From Tetragenococcus solitarius NBRC 100494 (lineage in GTDB: Bacteria; Bacillota; Bacilli; Lactobacillales; Enterococcaceae): DNA of 64,000 nucleotides. The translations under genes and the position numbers were made by a program. The notes beneath the pieces are model-generated. The model saw nothing but the letters and a program-made list of their open reading frames with translations, made no database searches and was not told the DNA's origin. The stretch lies in assembly GCF_001544195.1 (NCBI RefSeq), contig NZ_BCPY01000006.1:24769-88768 (forward strand), in the 5' to 3' direction. Positions 43,959 to 53,927 of this stretch are shown piece after piece (the stretch's first letter is position 1; each line of letters begins with the position of its first letter).

Positions 43959-44783
43959 CTAAAAAAGCCCAACTAATGAACCTAAAATTCCTACAACGGC
44001 CATTCCTAAAATAATTACCAGTGCATTTACTTCTTTTTTCAGCATGTAATAGACTGCTCCAAAAACACCTAAATTCAATATATTAGGAACAATGTCGTCA
44101 AAAATACTTTGTAAAGTGACTGCATTTTCACCAGAACCAATTTTTAGCGGTAGATTAATATCGATTAATGTAGCAGTCATCCCACCAACAACCATTAAAC
44201 CGATAATTGCAGCTCCAAATGTCAAACTTTGCATCATTCCATTTTCTTGAATTTTTTTCAAAAAGCCGGTTCCCAACTTATAACCCCAGTTGGTCGCAAA
44301 GTATCTTAACAAAATATGGGGAACATTAAAGACTAGTAAGAATAAAATGGGACCTAAAATATTCCCTTGTAATGCCAAAGAAGTCCCAATTCCCGTAGCG
44401 ATCAAGCGTAGTGTACCCCAAAAAAAGGAGTCTCCAATACCAGCTAACGGTCCCATAAGCGAAGTTTTTATGCTATCAATTGTACTCACATCAAAGTTTT
44501 CATCTTCTGCATTTTCTTCTTCCATTGCTGCATTAATCCCTAAAATTAAAGTAACAATATGTGGCGTCGTATTAAAAAACTCGAGCGATCGTTTTAACGA
44601 TTCAGACATTTGCTCTTTGGTTTTATACACTTTTTTTAAAATTGGAATCATAGCATAGGCGTAGGCTAAGTTCATTTGACGTTCATAGTGCCAAGAAAAT
44701 TCCATTTGAAAAGAGCGCCAAAAAACCTTACGTAAATCTTTTTTTGTAATCTGTGTCGAATTATCAGAAGTCTTCGTCATCAT
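43959..44783 (-). CDS. Mannose-family PTS component IID
   Basis: 274 residues, membrane partner of IIC. The N-terminal cytoplasmic block VFWRSFQMEFSWHYERQMNL (near residue 20) and the GPLAGIGDSFFWGTLRLIAT block are the family signature; about four membrane segments follow near the C terminus. Its start overlaps the end of IIC. Together IIC and IID form the sugar channel, here probably for fructoselysine or glucoselysine as in GfrD. Confidence 0.93.
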   Translation of the reverse strand: MMTKTSDNSTQITKKDLRKVFWRSFQMEFSWHYERQMNLAYAYAMIPILKKVYKTKEQMSESLKRSLEFFNTTPHIVTLILGINAAMEEENAEDENFDVSTIDSIKTSLMGPLAGIGDSFFWGTLRLIATGIGTSLALQGNILGPILFLLVFNVPHILLRYFATNWGYKLGTGFLKKIQENGMMQSLTFGAAIIGLMVVGGMTATLIDINLPLKIGSGENAVTLQSIFDDIVPNILNLGVFGAVYYMLKKEVNALVIILGMAVVGILGSLVGLF

Positions 44784-45549
44784 CTACACTCTCCTCAGTA
44801 TTTGTATTTGCGTTATTTCTTTTTTGGATATTGGTCAAATTAACAACGACAACTGCTATAATGGCTCCAAAGATAGCGATACCTGTCACTGGAATTTCTA
44901 AATAAGAAGCTAGTGCAAAACCCAAAAAGAAATAAGGCGCTACTTGCTTATTGATGATTAAGCGAGCTAGCATCGCAAATCCAAGAGCTGGAATTAAACC
45001 TGTAGCGACCGTTAATCCGTTTTGGATAAAATCTGGAATTTTATCTAGTAAATCACTCACTGCGCTACTTCCAACCATAAAGGAAATCATTACAACTAGG
45101 CCAAGCATTAAAGATAAGCCAAAACCAGCTAAGAGATGCATTCGTTCAACACCTTTATAATTCCCCTCTTCGGCATAATCGTCTGCTTTATGGTTCATTG
45201 CAGGGATTAATAACCCTAAATAAATATTTTTCAAAATTAAAGTTAAAGTAGCGATAGGTAGCCCTAATAATAGCGCCGTTTCTGTCCCTGCATTCGCAGT
45301 GATTGCAAATGCTACCCCTAAAACACCACCAGTCACTACATCTGGTGGGATGGAAGCTCCTACAGAAAATGAACCAATAAACGCTAATTCTAGTGTCGCG
45401 CCCATAATAATCCCTGTTTTTATATCTCCTAGCACAATCCCTGTGAATAACCCTGTAACAATAGGACGTGAGAGCAACGAGGTACCTAAAGCATATTCTG
45501 ATTGTGCGATAAAGGCGACTAAGCCTAATAAAATAGCTTGTAAGATCAT
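44764..45549 (-). CDS. Mannose-family PTS component IIC
   Basis: 261 residues with about seven membrane segments (MILQAILLGLVAFIAQSEYA, then GLFTGIVLGDIKTGIIMGAT with the conserved IIC motif). The C terminus is a charged, acidic tail that overlaps the IID start by 20 bases. Binds and translocates the sugar. Order IIA-IIB-IIC-IID is typical for the sorbose/Amadori branch. Confidence 0.93.
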   Translation of the reverse strand: MILQAILLGLVAFIAQSEYALGTSLLSRPIVTGLFTGIVLGDIKTGIIMGATLELAFIGSFSVGASIPPDVVTGGVLGVAFAITANAGTETALLLGLPIATLTLILKNIYLGLLIPAMNHKADDYAEEGNYKGVERMHLLAGFGLSLMLGLVVMISFMVGSSAVSDLLDKIPDFIQNGLTVATGLIPALGFAMLARLIINKQVAPYFFLGFALASYLEIPVTGIAIFGAIIAVVVVNLTNIQKRNNANTNTEESVDDDEDF

Positions 45550-45566
45550 TTTATTCCTACCTTCCT

Positions 45567-46037
45567 TTACAATACCTCTGTTATGTCAACTTTTTTGTCT
45601 GATGGGACTTGACGAATTTCTACTTTAACCCCTTGTTCATTTAATTCTTTTAATAATGTTTCTTCTTCTGATGTTACATTTACTGCTTTACCTATATTTT
45701 TGGTGTCTTCTTTTGCTTTTGTTCCCCCCAAATTTATTTCCTTAATTTCAGGGTAGGCTTTTGCTAATTTGTACGCGTCTTCGATCGATTCAACGACAAT
45801 AAACAACTTATATTTATCTGTTACACCGCTTTTTAATGCCGCAATGGAATCTTCAATATTTTTAATAACCAGTTTTACTCCTTGAGGCTTGGCTAGTTTA
45901 ATCGTCGTTTTGCGTACATCATTTTGGGGTACATCGTCGTTTGCAATTAAAATACAATCAGCGCCTAGATTTTGAGTCCATGAAAAAGCAACTTGTCCAT
46001 GTAACAGCCTGTGGTCTACACGAGTTAATAAGATCAT
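45567..46037 (-). CDS. Mannose-family PTS component IIB
   Basis: 156 residues, cytoplasmic phosphocarrier. The phosphorylated His is His14 or close to it in RVDHRLLHGQVAFSWTQNLG. This is the IIB fold of the mannose family, and phosphate passes from IIA to it and then to the sugar. Stop and IIC start are 17 bases apart. The sequence is complete. Confidence 0.93.
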   Translation of the reverse strand: MILLTRVDHRLLHGQVAFSWTQNLGADCILIANDDVPQNDVRKTTIKLAKPQGVKLVIKNIEDSIAALKSGVTDKYKLFIVVESIEDAYKLAKAYPEIKEINLGGTKAKEDTKNIGKAVNVTSEEETLLKELNEQGVKVEIRQVPSDKKVDITEVL

Positions 46038-46049
46038 AATTTATCCTCC

Positions 46050-46478
46050 TTAAAATTCTTCTTCCTCTATTTCTTCGTTAAAGCTCTCATTACAAAATTG
46101 AATCGTTTCTTTACTACTGTTAAGCGTCTGTATAATGAGTTCAACAATCCTATCTGTATTTGCAAATTGAGTTGAAAATTCAATCAAAAATGGTAAGTTT
46201 AATCCTGCAATTAAATAAAAATTAGGCTGCTTTATATAACGTAAAAATTCATTATTTACGCTTCCGCCAAATAAATCAGTGATGACAATCAGTTCTTTTT
46301 CTGCATTTTCTGCCATTAACTGATCCACTGTTTGTTTTAAATCAAAGTTTTCAGTTATGTAACAATCTAATGCGCTGATTGCTTCATTTTCCCCACAGAT
46401 CAACTCCAATGAACTTAAAATTCCTGAAGCAAACTTTCCATGGGAAGCTAATATGATTTTCCTGTCCAACCTCTTCAC
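46050..46478 (-). CDS. Mannose-family PTS component IIA
   Basis: 142 residues, first gene of the operon behind the sigma-54 promoter at 46499-46515. The active His is in ILASHGKFASGI (near residue 13), and DLFGGSVNNEF is the second family signature. It takes phosphate from HPr. A Glu-rich tail (NEEIEEEEF) ends the protein, which is unusual but short. Equivalent to GfrA. Confidence 0.92.
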   Translation of the reverse strand: MKRLDRKIILASHGKFASGILSSLELICGENEAISALDCYITENFDLKQTVDQLMAENAEKELIVITDLFGGSVNNEFLRYIKQPNFYLIAGLNLPFLIEFSTQFANTDRIVELIIQTLNSSKETIQFCNESFNEEIEEEEF

Positions 46479-46498
46479 CTCTCTTACACCTTTATATA

Positions 46499-46515
46499 AG
46501 CAAAACGCATGCCAA
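46499..46515 (-). promoter_or_regulatory. Sigma-54 (-24/-12) promoter of the PTS operon
   Basis: TTGGCATGCGTTTTGCT on the minus strand: the GG and GC pairs are 10 bases apart, matching the consensus TGGCAC-N5-TTGC with one change. It lies 21 bases upstream of the IIA start and downstream of a sigma-54 activator gene. Confidence 0.9.
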
Positions 46516-46530
46516 CTTTAGTGGCATGCG
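46501..46530 (-). terminator. Terminator of the activator gene, overlapping the sigma-54 promoter
   Basis: CGCATGCCA (46506-46514) with TGGCATGCG (46522-46530), then TTTT on the minus strand. The right arm contains the -24 element and the T-run the -12 element. Confidence 0.75.
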
Positions 46531-46541
46531 CTCAAAAATAT

Positions 46542-49322
46542 TTAAAATTCTTCATCAGCAGTGGTTTCGTCGAGGTTTTCAAATAATACGTCAAAAATAT
46601 AGGCAATCTCTGAATCAGGTATTTTGACACTATAATCTTTTTCTATCACACTAAACGCCATTTTAATTTGTTCTAGCGTTTTGCTTTGACACTGATACAA
46701 CTGTTCATACCCTTCATAAGTATCAATGGGCATATTACGAATCAGACGCTCGATTAAGCAGCTTACATGAACATATAAAGCTACACGTTTGGCATTATTA
46801 ATCGTAATATCAGCAATCTGCTCTAAATCGCGCATAAACAAATCAACTTCGCGCATCACTTTTTCCGTATCAAGAATCGTTACAGAATCGATCACTTTTT
46901 CCAAAGAAAAATTACGAATTAAATTTTCATTGAAACGTTTATTTTCTTCAGCTTCCATAACATCAAGTAACCACTCACTTAACTGATGACTTTCTTTGCC
47001 AGAAATTAATTCTTCCAATGAAAGATACGGAACTCCCTCAATATGCGGATTCGCTGTGCCAATAATACCTAAGCAATCATACATGGAAAAGATTGTTTCG
47101 TTCTGTTTCTTATCTTTAAGTAATTGATACTCATAAGGAAAAATTTTTAACGGACAACTACTAGGGAGTGATTTTTCTAATAAATGCGAAATTTGAGTTG
47201 CTGTGCCAATTCCCGTTAAGCAAGTAGTAATCAGTGCTTTTATTTTATTTGTTTCTGGATAAACGATTTCCCAATCCAAAGGCGTCTGCTGAGCGGATTG
47301 ATCAACCATTTGTTGTAAAGAAAGATCCTTTTGCAGCTGTTCGCCCATCGAGATAGCTAAAGGTGTGGTCACATTATTCATAATGACAATCGGTGTAGTA
47401 ATTTGTTTGGGAAAATATTGATAAATTTCTTTTAGTGACCCCATATCAACGAGAATAACTAGCCCATTAGACACATCATTATGTTCTGTATAGTCCAAAA
47501 TTTCTTCAGCAATTTGTTGAGGGGTAACATCCAACGACATATCAAATGACTCAAAAATATCTTTATTTAAAAATCGATTCGCCACATTAGCAATGCTACT
47601 AGCTGTAGCATATCCATGAGCCACAATAATTGCCTTGGGGATGCCAATTTCTTTTGTCCAGTCAGCCCGTTTAAGATAAATCGCCAGGATAATTTTATCC
47701 ATTGAAGAAATTTCTAAATCAAGTTTAGGCTGACACAATTCTAAAATTCGCTTCACGTAATGAAAACTAGCAGGATAAGCCTGTTCAATCTGCTGTTCTA
47801 ATTGATAGATTAAATGATTTATTTGCGGATCTTCAGGGAACCAACGGCTGTTTCCTCGTTGAAACAAATAATAACTCATTGCATATACACTGTTACCATC
47901 AAAGCGTATTTGATAAGAAGCTTCCATTTGCTTAAACGTATCTCGAATATATTGTGTCAAATAAATTAATGTTTCATGCTTTTGTTGCCGATCGGTTTCA
48001 AATAAAAGAAAATCAAAAAGACGATCCACCTCTGTTTTTAACTGTTCTTCACAATTTTCCAAGTGTTCATTATTTTGTTGAAACTCTGTGAGTATTCGTT
48101 CAAAAGAAGTAAGCACTCTTTGTTGTTGCGGTTGGTTATTTTTTGTGAGTTGTTCTAAAGTTGTATGTTCATCAAAAAGAACATCTTTTTGTACAAATGA
48201 TTGAATACTAGCATTGGAAGCATTTAGAATGGCTTCAGGCAAATGATAAATCGTAATTTTTACCGTGTCATTTTTCTTTTGTTCAGAAAAAGCATTGGCA
48301 ACTGTTACTTTAACACTACTTTTTAACTCCCCAATGTTTCCTTTAAAACTTGCGTTAGTTAATAAGGTAAGAACCTGACCCGTTACTTTTAGTGGACGTC
48401 GAATTTTATTATATTCAGCTAACAAAAATGAATAGACTAACTCTAGTCGTTCTGTTCGATTTCTTTCCATTAAGGAAGGTAATTCAATCTGGATCGGTAC
48501 TCTGCGAATAAAAGTGGTGAGAAAACTACTTTCAAGATTTTCTGTTGTGGCAAAGAAAATCCGAGTGTTAATAGGAATAGACTGATTCGTTTCTCCCATT
48601 CGATGAATAACGCCCTGATCTAAAAAAGTAAATAGTTTTTCTTGCCCTTCAGCATTCAAACGATGCACTTCATCTAAGAAGAGGACGCCATTATTAGCTG
48701 CTTCAAAGGCACCTTTTCTATCTTCTTGCGCTCCAGTAAATGCGCCTTTAACATAACCAAATAAATTACTGGTTAATAATTCCGGATTATTTGCATATTG
48801 CGCACAATTGATTGTCACAAAAGGCGCGTTTTCACCTATTAATTCATTTTCCAAACAGTATTGATAAATGAGTTTCACTAAGAAACTTTTCCCTGTACCA
48901 CTATCGCCGGTAATTAATGCAGGCAAGCCGCCTTCTGGATAAAATAAAGCGGCTTTTACTTGTTCAATACAACGACTGAGACTTTGATTATAACCAATCA
49001 ATAACGAAAACAAATCTTTTTCTTGCTCAAATAGCGGCTGCTCCTCTTTTATTTCTTTGATGCTCTGATAATTTGTATATTTTAAATGAAAAAACTGCTG
49101 GTCAAAGGCTGCTTTATGAAAATAATAAACCGGTCTTGAATTGATCTTAACTAATTTTTCTTCATCATTTAATTGGTTCAAATAATGACTAATCGTATTT
49201 CTTTTTACGCCAAAAATTTCTGCTAATTTTTTTGCAGTGAATAATTCATCCAGAGCATCTAGGTTAAGAAATGCTGTTTGATTTTCTATGTAACTTAATA
49301 ATCTTTTTTTCAAAAATTCCAC
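46542..49322 (-). CDS. Sigma-54 activator with PTS regulation domains (LevR/GfrR-like)
   Basis: 926 residues. An N-terminal DNA-binding part (VKRNTISHYLNQL) precedes the AAA+ domain with Walker A ITGDSGTGKSFLV, the sigma-54 contact loop GAFTGA (in KGAFTGAQEDRKGAF) and Walker B LFLDEVHRL. This is followed by a PTS regulation domain (about 440-540), EIIA-Man-like and EIIB-Gat-like domains and a second PRD at the C terminus. Such LevR-type proteins bind upstream sites and switch on the adjacent mannose-family PTS when substrate is present, with phosphorylation on His reporting PTS state. It needs RpoN, which is not in this window. Confidence 0.9.
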   Translation of the reverse strand: MEFLKKRLLSYIENQTAFLNLDALDELFTAKKLAEIFGVKRNTISHYLNQLNDEEKLVKINSRPVYYFHKAAFDQQFFHLKYTNYQSIKEIKEEQPLFEQEKDLFSLLIGYNQSLSRCIEQVKAALFYPEGGLPALITGDSGTGKSFLVKLIYQYCLENELIGENAPFVTINCAQYANNPELLTSNLFGYVKGAFTGAQEDRKGAFEAANNGVLFLDEVHRLNAEGQEKLFTFLDQGVIHRMGETNQSIPINTRIFFATTENLESSFLTTFIRRVPIQIELPSLMERNRTERLELVYSFLLAEYNKIRRPLKVTGQVLTLLTNASFKGNIGELKSSVKVTVANAFSEQKKNDTVKITIYHLPEAILNASNASIQSFVQKDVLFDEHTTLEQLTKNNQPQQQRVLTSFERILTEFQQNNEHLENCEEQLKTEVDRLFDFLLFETDRQQKHETLIYLTQYIRDTFKQMEASYQIRFDGNSVYAMSYYLFQRGNSRWFPEDPQINHLIYQLEQQIEQAYPASFHYVKRILELCQPKLDLEISSMDKIILAIYLKRADWTKEIGIPKAIIVAHGYATASSIANVANRFLNKDIFESFDMSLDVTPQQIAEEILDYTEHNDVSNGLVILVDMGSLKEIYQYFPKQITTPIVIMNNVTTPLAISMGEQLQKDLSLQQMVDQSAQQTPLDWEIVYPETNKIKALITTCLTGIGTATQISHLLEKSLPSSCPLKIFPYEYQLLKDKKQNETIFSMYDCLGIIGTANPHIEGVPYLSLEELISGKESHQLSEWLLDVMEAEENKRFNENLIRNFSLEKVIDSVTILDTEKVMREVDLFMRDLEQIADITINNAKRVALYVHVSCLIERLIRNMPIDTYEGYEQLYQCQSKTLEQIKMAFSVIEKDYSVKIPDSEIAYIFDVLFENLDETTADEEF

Positions 49323-49617
49323 CTCAGAATTATCTTCGAAATTATAATAGGAAAAATAATATTACCGCTTGTTAGCGATAACAATTTTATTACTGATAAT
49401 AACACACTAAAAAGAAAAAAAGCATTCTTTTTTATTACATGCTAAGCGCTATAATTTGAATAAAAACATGAGAAGATACTATATATCTTATTTTATTCAT
49501 CTTTATAGATAGTTTCAAAACTGTAAAATTATGATAAAATTTTTTATAAATCTAATCTTTATTTTAAAATTAACCATGTTAAACTGCTTAGACTAACAAA
49601 ACAGAAAGGATCATTCC

Positions 49618-50160
49618 ATGCAAACACCAGAGACGGTTTTATATTTTTGGTTCCATGAGCTTTCACCAGAACAATTATTTAATGGCGGAAGTGAAGTGGA
49701 TCAATTAATTACTGAACGTTTTAGAGATTTACACCTGCAAGCTACCCGAGGAGAGCTCGACAACTGGCGAACTACAATCCAAGGTCGTTTAGCAGAAATC
49801 ATCCTACTCGATCAATTTTCGCGCAACATTTATCGCGGCAAACCAGAATCTTTTGCTTTTGATCTTGCTGCCTTAACTTTGTCCCAAGAAGCATTAAAAA
49901 CCGGTCAAACACATCTGCTAACCGCTGAGGAACTTGGCTTTTTATTAATGCCTTTTATGCATTCAGAATCAAAGAAAATCCATCAAGCTGCCCTACAATT
50001 ATTTAACCAACCAGGACTTGAAAATTTTCTAGAATATGAACAACAACATAAAAAAATCATTGATCGCTTCGAAAGATACCCTCATCGCAATGCGATCTTA
50101 GGGCGAGAGTCGACCAATGAAGAAAAAAAGTTTCTGACCGAACCAGGAAGTTCGTTTTGA
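49618..50160 (+). CDS. DUF924 family protein
   Basis: 180 residues. Starts ETVLYFWFHELSPEQLF and contains the family core GRLAEIILLDQFSRNIYRGK and FLLMPFMHSES, an all-helical TPR-like fold of unknown biochemical role found in many bacteria. The sequence GRESTNEEKKFL at the C terminus is also conserved. Monocistronic, with AAAGGAT before the ATG and a terminator close after it. Nothing nearby explains its function. Confidence 0.9.
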   Translation: MQTPETVLYFWFHELSPEQLFNGGSEVDQLITERFRDLHLQATRGELDNWRTTIQGRLAEIILLDQFSRNIYRGKPESFAFDLAALTLSQEALKTGQTHLLTAEELGFLLMPFMHSESKKIHQAALQLFNQPGLENFLEYEQQHKKIIDRFERYPHRNAILGRESTNEEKKFLTEPGSSF

Positions 50161-50172
50161 TGATTTCAAAAA

Positions 50173-50217
50173 ATAAACTACTGAAACATCTTCAATCTAG
50201 ATGTTTCAGTAGTTTAT
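50173..50217. terminator. Intrinsic terminator between convergent genes
   Basis: ATAAACTACTGAAACATCT (50173-50191) pairs perfectly with 50199-50217; it serves the DUF924 gene and the convergent aldolase gene. Confidence 0.9.
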
Positions 50218-50240
50218 TTATATAGCACTATATTTAATTT

Positions 50241-51203
50241 TTATAGTCTAATTGGCGTCGCTGTTTCTTTTAATACCTCATTTAACTCATCAATATTTTG
50301 TTTACCTTGAGTTTGCAACCACTCAATAACTGCTTCTTTTCCTTCTTGAACAAACACAGGAACGCCATCTGCCCAGGTTGCTCGACCGCATAAAACGCCA
50401 TTGAAAGTTGAACCGGATTCTTTGGCAAATCGCAAAGTATCCCGAAAAAGAGAAGCAGAGACACCTGCACTTAGGAAAATAAAAGGAAGTGTTGTCGCTG
50501 TAGACTGTTCTTTAAAATAAGCTGCTGCTTCTTTTTTAGAATAAACATCCTTATCTTCTCCATAGCCTTCTACAAAAGACATATTTACTGGTACTTCAAC
50601 TTTCAATACATCTACATGATATTTCTCTTTTGAAAATTCTTTCATCATTTCATTAACTTTATGTGGTTTTATTTTTGCGTATTCCTCACTCTTCTCGTTT
50701 ATGCCTGAAGCATCATATGAAACTAATTCAAGGAAAAATGGCATCTCCTCTGCTACGCATTCTGAACCAATCCGTTCAACAAATGCATGCTTCTGATCAT
50801 TAACTTCTTTATCTTCATCAACATCATAATACAGTAAGAACTTACAAGCATCCGCTCCAGCTTCTTTTAAACGACGAACGGACCATTCATTTATCAGATC
50901 TGGCAATCTGCCAGGAACAGTTGCATCATATCCTGTTTTTTCGTATGCTAATAGTAAGCCGCTTGCTGGATCGTTCTGTTTGGTCGCAGGTAATCCGTAT
51001 TCGGGATCTAGTAAAATAGAAGATGTGTAGGGTGTTAGCTCTTTAGCAACTAACTTTTTAAACTCTATAATATCTTCTGAAGCGGCTTTTTTATATTGAT
51101 TAATCATCTTTTTCATCGCACCACGTTGGTCAATTGCTAAAGCGGCAATTACGTTTTGCTCATTGAAGGTTCTTTTCAATCTTTCTTGTTTCAATTCACT
51201 CAA
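50241..51203 (-). CDS. lacD: Tagatose 1,6-bisphosphate aldolase (class I)
   Basis: 320 residues from the TTG at 51203, whose GGAGG is 8 bases upstream and lies inside the preceding gene; an ATG at 51224 is possible but has no good site. LacD-type class I aldolase: [41 protein letters not shown] and the Schiff-base Lys region [11 protein letters not shown]. Splits tagatose 1,6-bisphosphate to glyceraldehyde 3-phosphate and DHAP. Last gene of the galactitol operon. Confidence 0.9.
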   Translation of the reverse strand: MSELKQERLKRTFNEQNVIAALAIDQRGAMKKMINQYKKAASEDIIEFKKLVAKELTPYTSSILLDPEYGLPATKQNDPASGLLLAYEKTGYDATVPGRLPDLINEWSVRRLKEAGADACKFLLYYDVDEDKEVNDQKHAFVERIGSECVAEEMPFFLELVSYDASGINEKSEEYAKIKPHKVNEMMKEFSKEKYHVDVLKVEVPVNMSFVEGYGEDKDVYSKKEAAAYFKEQSTATTLPFIFLSAGVSASLFRDTLRFAKESGSTFNGVLCGRATWADGVPVFVQEGKEAVIEWLQTQGKQNIDELNEVLKETATPIRL

Positions 51204-52245
51204 TTTCTTCGCCTCCAATTTCATATAATACTTTCACTTCTTTAGTATCTTTTTCTCGCATTTTTTCAAATGGTAAAGCTTTATCTTCCAGAGAATATAT
51301 ACCCGTAATTAATGGCGAAGTATCAACTTCTCCAGTTGCCAAATAGCGCAGAGCTGCACTCCATTCAAAACCTGGAAAAGGCGCTGAGTAAGACATCCAT
51401 GAGCCTTTTAATTCCAATTCTCTACGTAAAATCAATTCAAATTGTTCAGGTTCAAACGCTACTGGCTTGGTACATGTTCCAACAAAGACTACGCTTGCTT
51501 TACGATCTGCATATTGCACTGCTTGAACTTGTGTTGTATGATTGCCAGCTGTTTCTAAAACTAAACTAGCTAACCCGTTTTCTTTAAAGTACTCATCTAA
51601 ATTTTCTTTTAGAGGGTTTACAACATTATCTGCACCAATCTTCTTAGCAATTTCTAATTTATGTGAGTTCAAATCAACTACCGTAATTTCTCCTACACCT
51701 CTAGCTTTTAACGCTAAAACTGTCATTAATCCAATTGTTCCAGCCCCTAATACTAAAGTTTTTTGGCCGGCGTAAGTTTGTACACGCTCTAAACCATGGA
51801 TTGCAACAGTTAATGGTTCAATAGTTGCAGCAATTTTTAAATCAAGTTCTTTTGGTACAAGCAAACAATTTTCTTCGGGAGCTGTAACGTATTCTGCCAT
51901 TGCACCTGGTCTACGTGATCCAATAAAACTATAATTTAGACATAGTTGAGGATGTCCGCTTTTACATTGCTCGCAATGATTACATGGAACTAAAGGAGCA
52001 ACAGCTACCCGGTCTCCTTTTTTCAGGTTTGTAACTTTTTTGCCTATTTCAGCAACAATTCCAGAAAATTCATGCCCTAAAATTTGTGGGTATTGATGAA
52101 CACCACCTTCAAAATATCGTGGTAAGTCTGAACCACAAACGCCTACGTAAGAAACTTTTATTAAAACCTCTTCATCTGTAGGTTCGGGAACATCTATGTT
52201 TTGTAATTCAAAATTTGCAACATCTGTTACTGCTAAAGCTTTCAC
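51196..52245 (-). CDS. gatD: Galactitol-1-phosphate 5-dehydrogenase
   Basis: 349 residues, zinc-dependent medium-chain dehydrogenase. Catalytic zinc Cys/His in [12 protein letters not shown] and LGHEFSGIV, structural zinc cysteines in [16 protein letters not shown], and the NAD site [16 protein letters not shown]. It would oxidise galactitol 1-phosphate to tagatose 6-phosphate. Placed after the galactitol PTS, its end overlapping the aldolase start. The polyol could also be a related one, but the context favours galactitol. Confidence 0.88.
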   Translation of the reverse strand: MKALAVTDVANFELQNIDVPEPTDEEVLIKVSYVGVCGSDLPRYFEGGVHQYPQILGHEFSGIVAEIGKKVTNLKKGDRVAVAPLVPCNHCEQCKSGHPQLCLNYSFIGSRRPGAMAEYVTAPEENCLLVPKELDLKIAATIEPLTVAIHGLERVQTYAGQKTLVLGAGTIGLMTVLALKARGVGEITVVDLNSHKLEIAKKIGADNVVNPLKENLDEYFKENGLASLVLETAGNHTTQVQAVQYADRKASVVFVGTCTKPVAFEPEQFELILRRELELKGSWMSYSAPFPGFEWSAALRYLATGEVDTSPLITGIYSLEDKALPFEKMREKDTKEVKVLYEIGGEEIE

Positions 52246-52260
52246 TTTTTAATCACCTTT

Positions 52261-53607
52261 CTAGCCTTCTTCGTTTTCTACATATAAATTACCTTTTTTA
52301 TATTTTATATATGTGTAGGCCAAACAGAAGAAATAAATTACTAAAATCACTAAGAAACCAATGTTGATATCTAATGTAAACCCTTTGGCCATTAAATAAG
52401 TCAATGGCGAACCCGCTTGATCAAGTGAAGAAATTTGCTCGCCCGGACTGCTTAAACCAACATTTTGTCCTAAAGTTTGTTGCAAGCTAGCCATTTGATT
52501 AGAAATCCAAAGAGTAAAAGACATAATCAATGTACCAGAAAACAACGTCCTGAAAATGTTTCCTTTATGAACTCCTACCGCAATTGCAATGAAAAACCCA
52601 ATCGTAGCCAAGTCACCAAAAGGTAAAATTCGATTTCCTGGCATCACGACCGCAATTAAAATTGAAAGGGGAACAAAAAGCATTGAACCTGCCACAACTG
52701 CTGGATCTCCCAACATCAAAGCACAATCTAAACCAATACGGAAATCTCCGCCTGAAAAATGTTTATCCAATATTTTTCTTGCTGCTTCAGATATAGGGGT
52801 CAAACCTTCCATAATCAATTTTACTACCATTGGCATTAATACCATTACCCCAGCCATTTGAACTGATAATGTTAAAGCATCCCCAATCGAATACTGCGCT
52901 AACAAACCTATAATAAAACCTAAAACTGCCCCGATAATCGTTGGTTGTCCAAAGACTCCTAAACGTTGCTCAATTCGATCCGGAGTTAAATTGATTTTAT
53001 TTACACCGGGAATATGATCTATCAAATCGTCAATGGGAGCGGCAAAAACGCCCATATATGCTGAAGTCCCGTGGGGCATGGCTATGCCTTCTAGACCAAA
53101 GTATTCATCTGTAACAGGGATAAAAATATCCCCTAGTTTATAAATGACAGCAGAATGAATGATAATTGCAACAATTCCCCAGATATAACTCCCAGTAGCA
53201 ATTTGGACAATTGCGCCAGTAAAAGCAATATGCCAAATATTCCAGATGTCCACGTTAACAACCTTTGTCATTTTAGTAATCAACATCAAAATATTTACAG
53301 CAATTGCAATCGGAATTGCTATTATTCCCATATCTGACCCCCAAGCCATAGGTGAAGTTCCGGGCCAGCCAATGTCAACCACATCTAACCCAAGATTATA
53401 ATTTTCCGCCATCGCTTTTGCTGCATCACCTAAATTTTCTGTCATCAAACTAATGACTAAATCGATACCTACAAAACCAATACCTACAGTTAAACCTGCC
53501 CTAAGTGATTTACCAATCCCTTGCCCTAACAGAACACCAATAATAAAAATTATCACAGGGAGCATAACTGTTGGACCTAAGTCCACAATATACTGAATTA
53601 TAGCCAT
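52261..53607 (-). CDS. gatC: PTS galactitol transporter component IIC
   Basis: 448 residues, about ten membrane segments. Galactitol-type IIC signature: DLGPTVMLPVIIFIIGVLLG at the N terminus, the NLGLDVVDIGWPGTSPMAWG region and the acidic-loop block EGIAMPHGTSAYMG. Transports and phosphorylates galactitol with IIA and IIB. Gap of 22 bases to gatB. C terminus ends in a charged KKGNLYVENEEG. Confidence 0.93.
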   Translation of the reverse strand: MAIIQYIVDLGPTVMLPVIIFIIGVLLGQGIGKSLRAGLTVGIGFVGIDLVISLMTENLGDAAKAMAENYNLGLDVVDIGWPGTSPMAWGSDMGIIAIPIAIAVNILMLITKMTKVVNVDIWNIWHIAFTGAIVQIATGSYIWGIVAIIIHSAVIYKLGDIFIPVTDEYFGLEGIAMPHGTSAYMGVFAAPIDDLIDHIPGVNKINLTPDRIEQRLGVFGQPTIIGAVLGFIIGLLAQYSIGDALTLSVQMAGVMVLMPMVVKLIMEGLTPISEAARKILDKHFSGGDFRIGLDCALMLGDPAVVAGSMLFVPLSILIAVVMPGNRILPFGDLATIGFFIAIAVGVHKGNIFRTLFSGTLIMSFTLWISNQMASLQQTLGQNVGLSSPGEQISSLDQAGSPLTYLMAKGFTLDINIGFLVILVIYFFCLAYTYIKYKKGNLYVENEEG

Positions 53608-53629
53608 TAATATGTCCTCCTTGGATTAA

Positions 53630-53914
53630 CTAATTCTCTTTTAATACATTTAAAATTTGTTGTTCAGTTTTTTCTAAACCTACTCCTGAGATAAACGCTA
53701 CTCCGTGAATCAAAGGAACTCCATAGTCTTTTTTTACTTTTCCTGTGGTAACAATTAAATCTGCCCCATTTTTTTCAGCAGGTAATTCTGAAATGCGCGT
53801 TTGTTTTACCTCTGCATCGATCCCATTATCTTTTAGTAGTTCTTTAATTTTATTCGCAGCAACTGTTGAAGTCGCAATAGCGCCTCCACATGCTACAACA
53901 ACTTTTTTCTTCAT
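53630..53914 (-). CDS. gatB: PTS galactitol component IIB
   Basis: 94 residues, the small IIB with phosphorylated Cys9 in VVVACGGAIATSTVAANKIK (usual form CGTGIATS, here CGGAIATS). The first GT of the phosphate loop is changed to GA but the Cys is kept. Gap of 13 bases after gatA. Accepts phosphate from IIA and gives it to the incoming sugar alcohol. Confidence 0.9.
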   Translation of the reverse strand: MKKKVVVACGGAIATSTVAANKIKELLKDNGIDAEVKQTRISELPAEKNGADLIVTTGKVKKDYGVPLIHGVAFISGVGLEKTEQQILNVLKEN

Positions 53915-53927
53915 AATGAATATCCTC

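Noticed and set aside
44290..44658. 122-codon plus-strand open frame
   Set aside because: Antisense to the PTS IID gene, no ribosome binding site, no domain.
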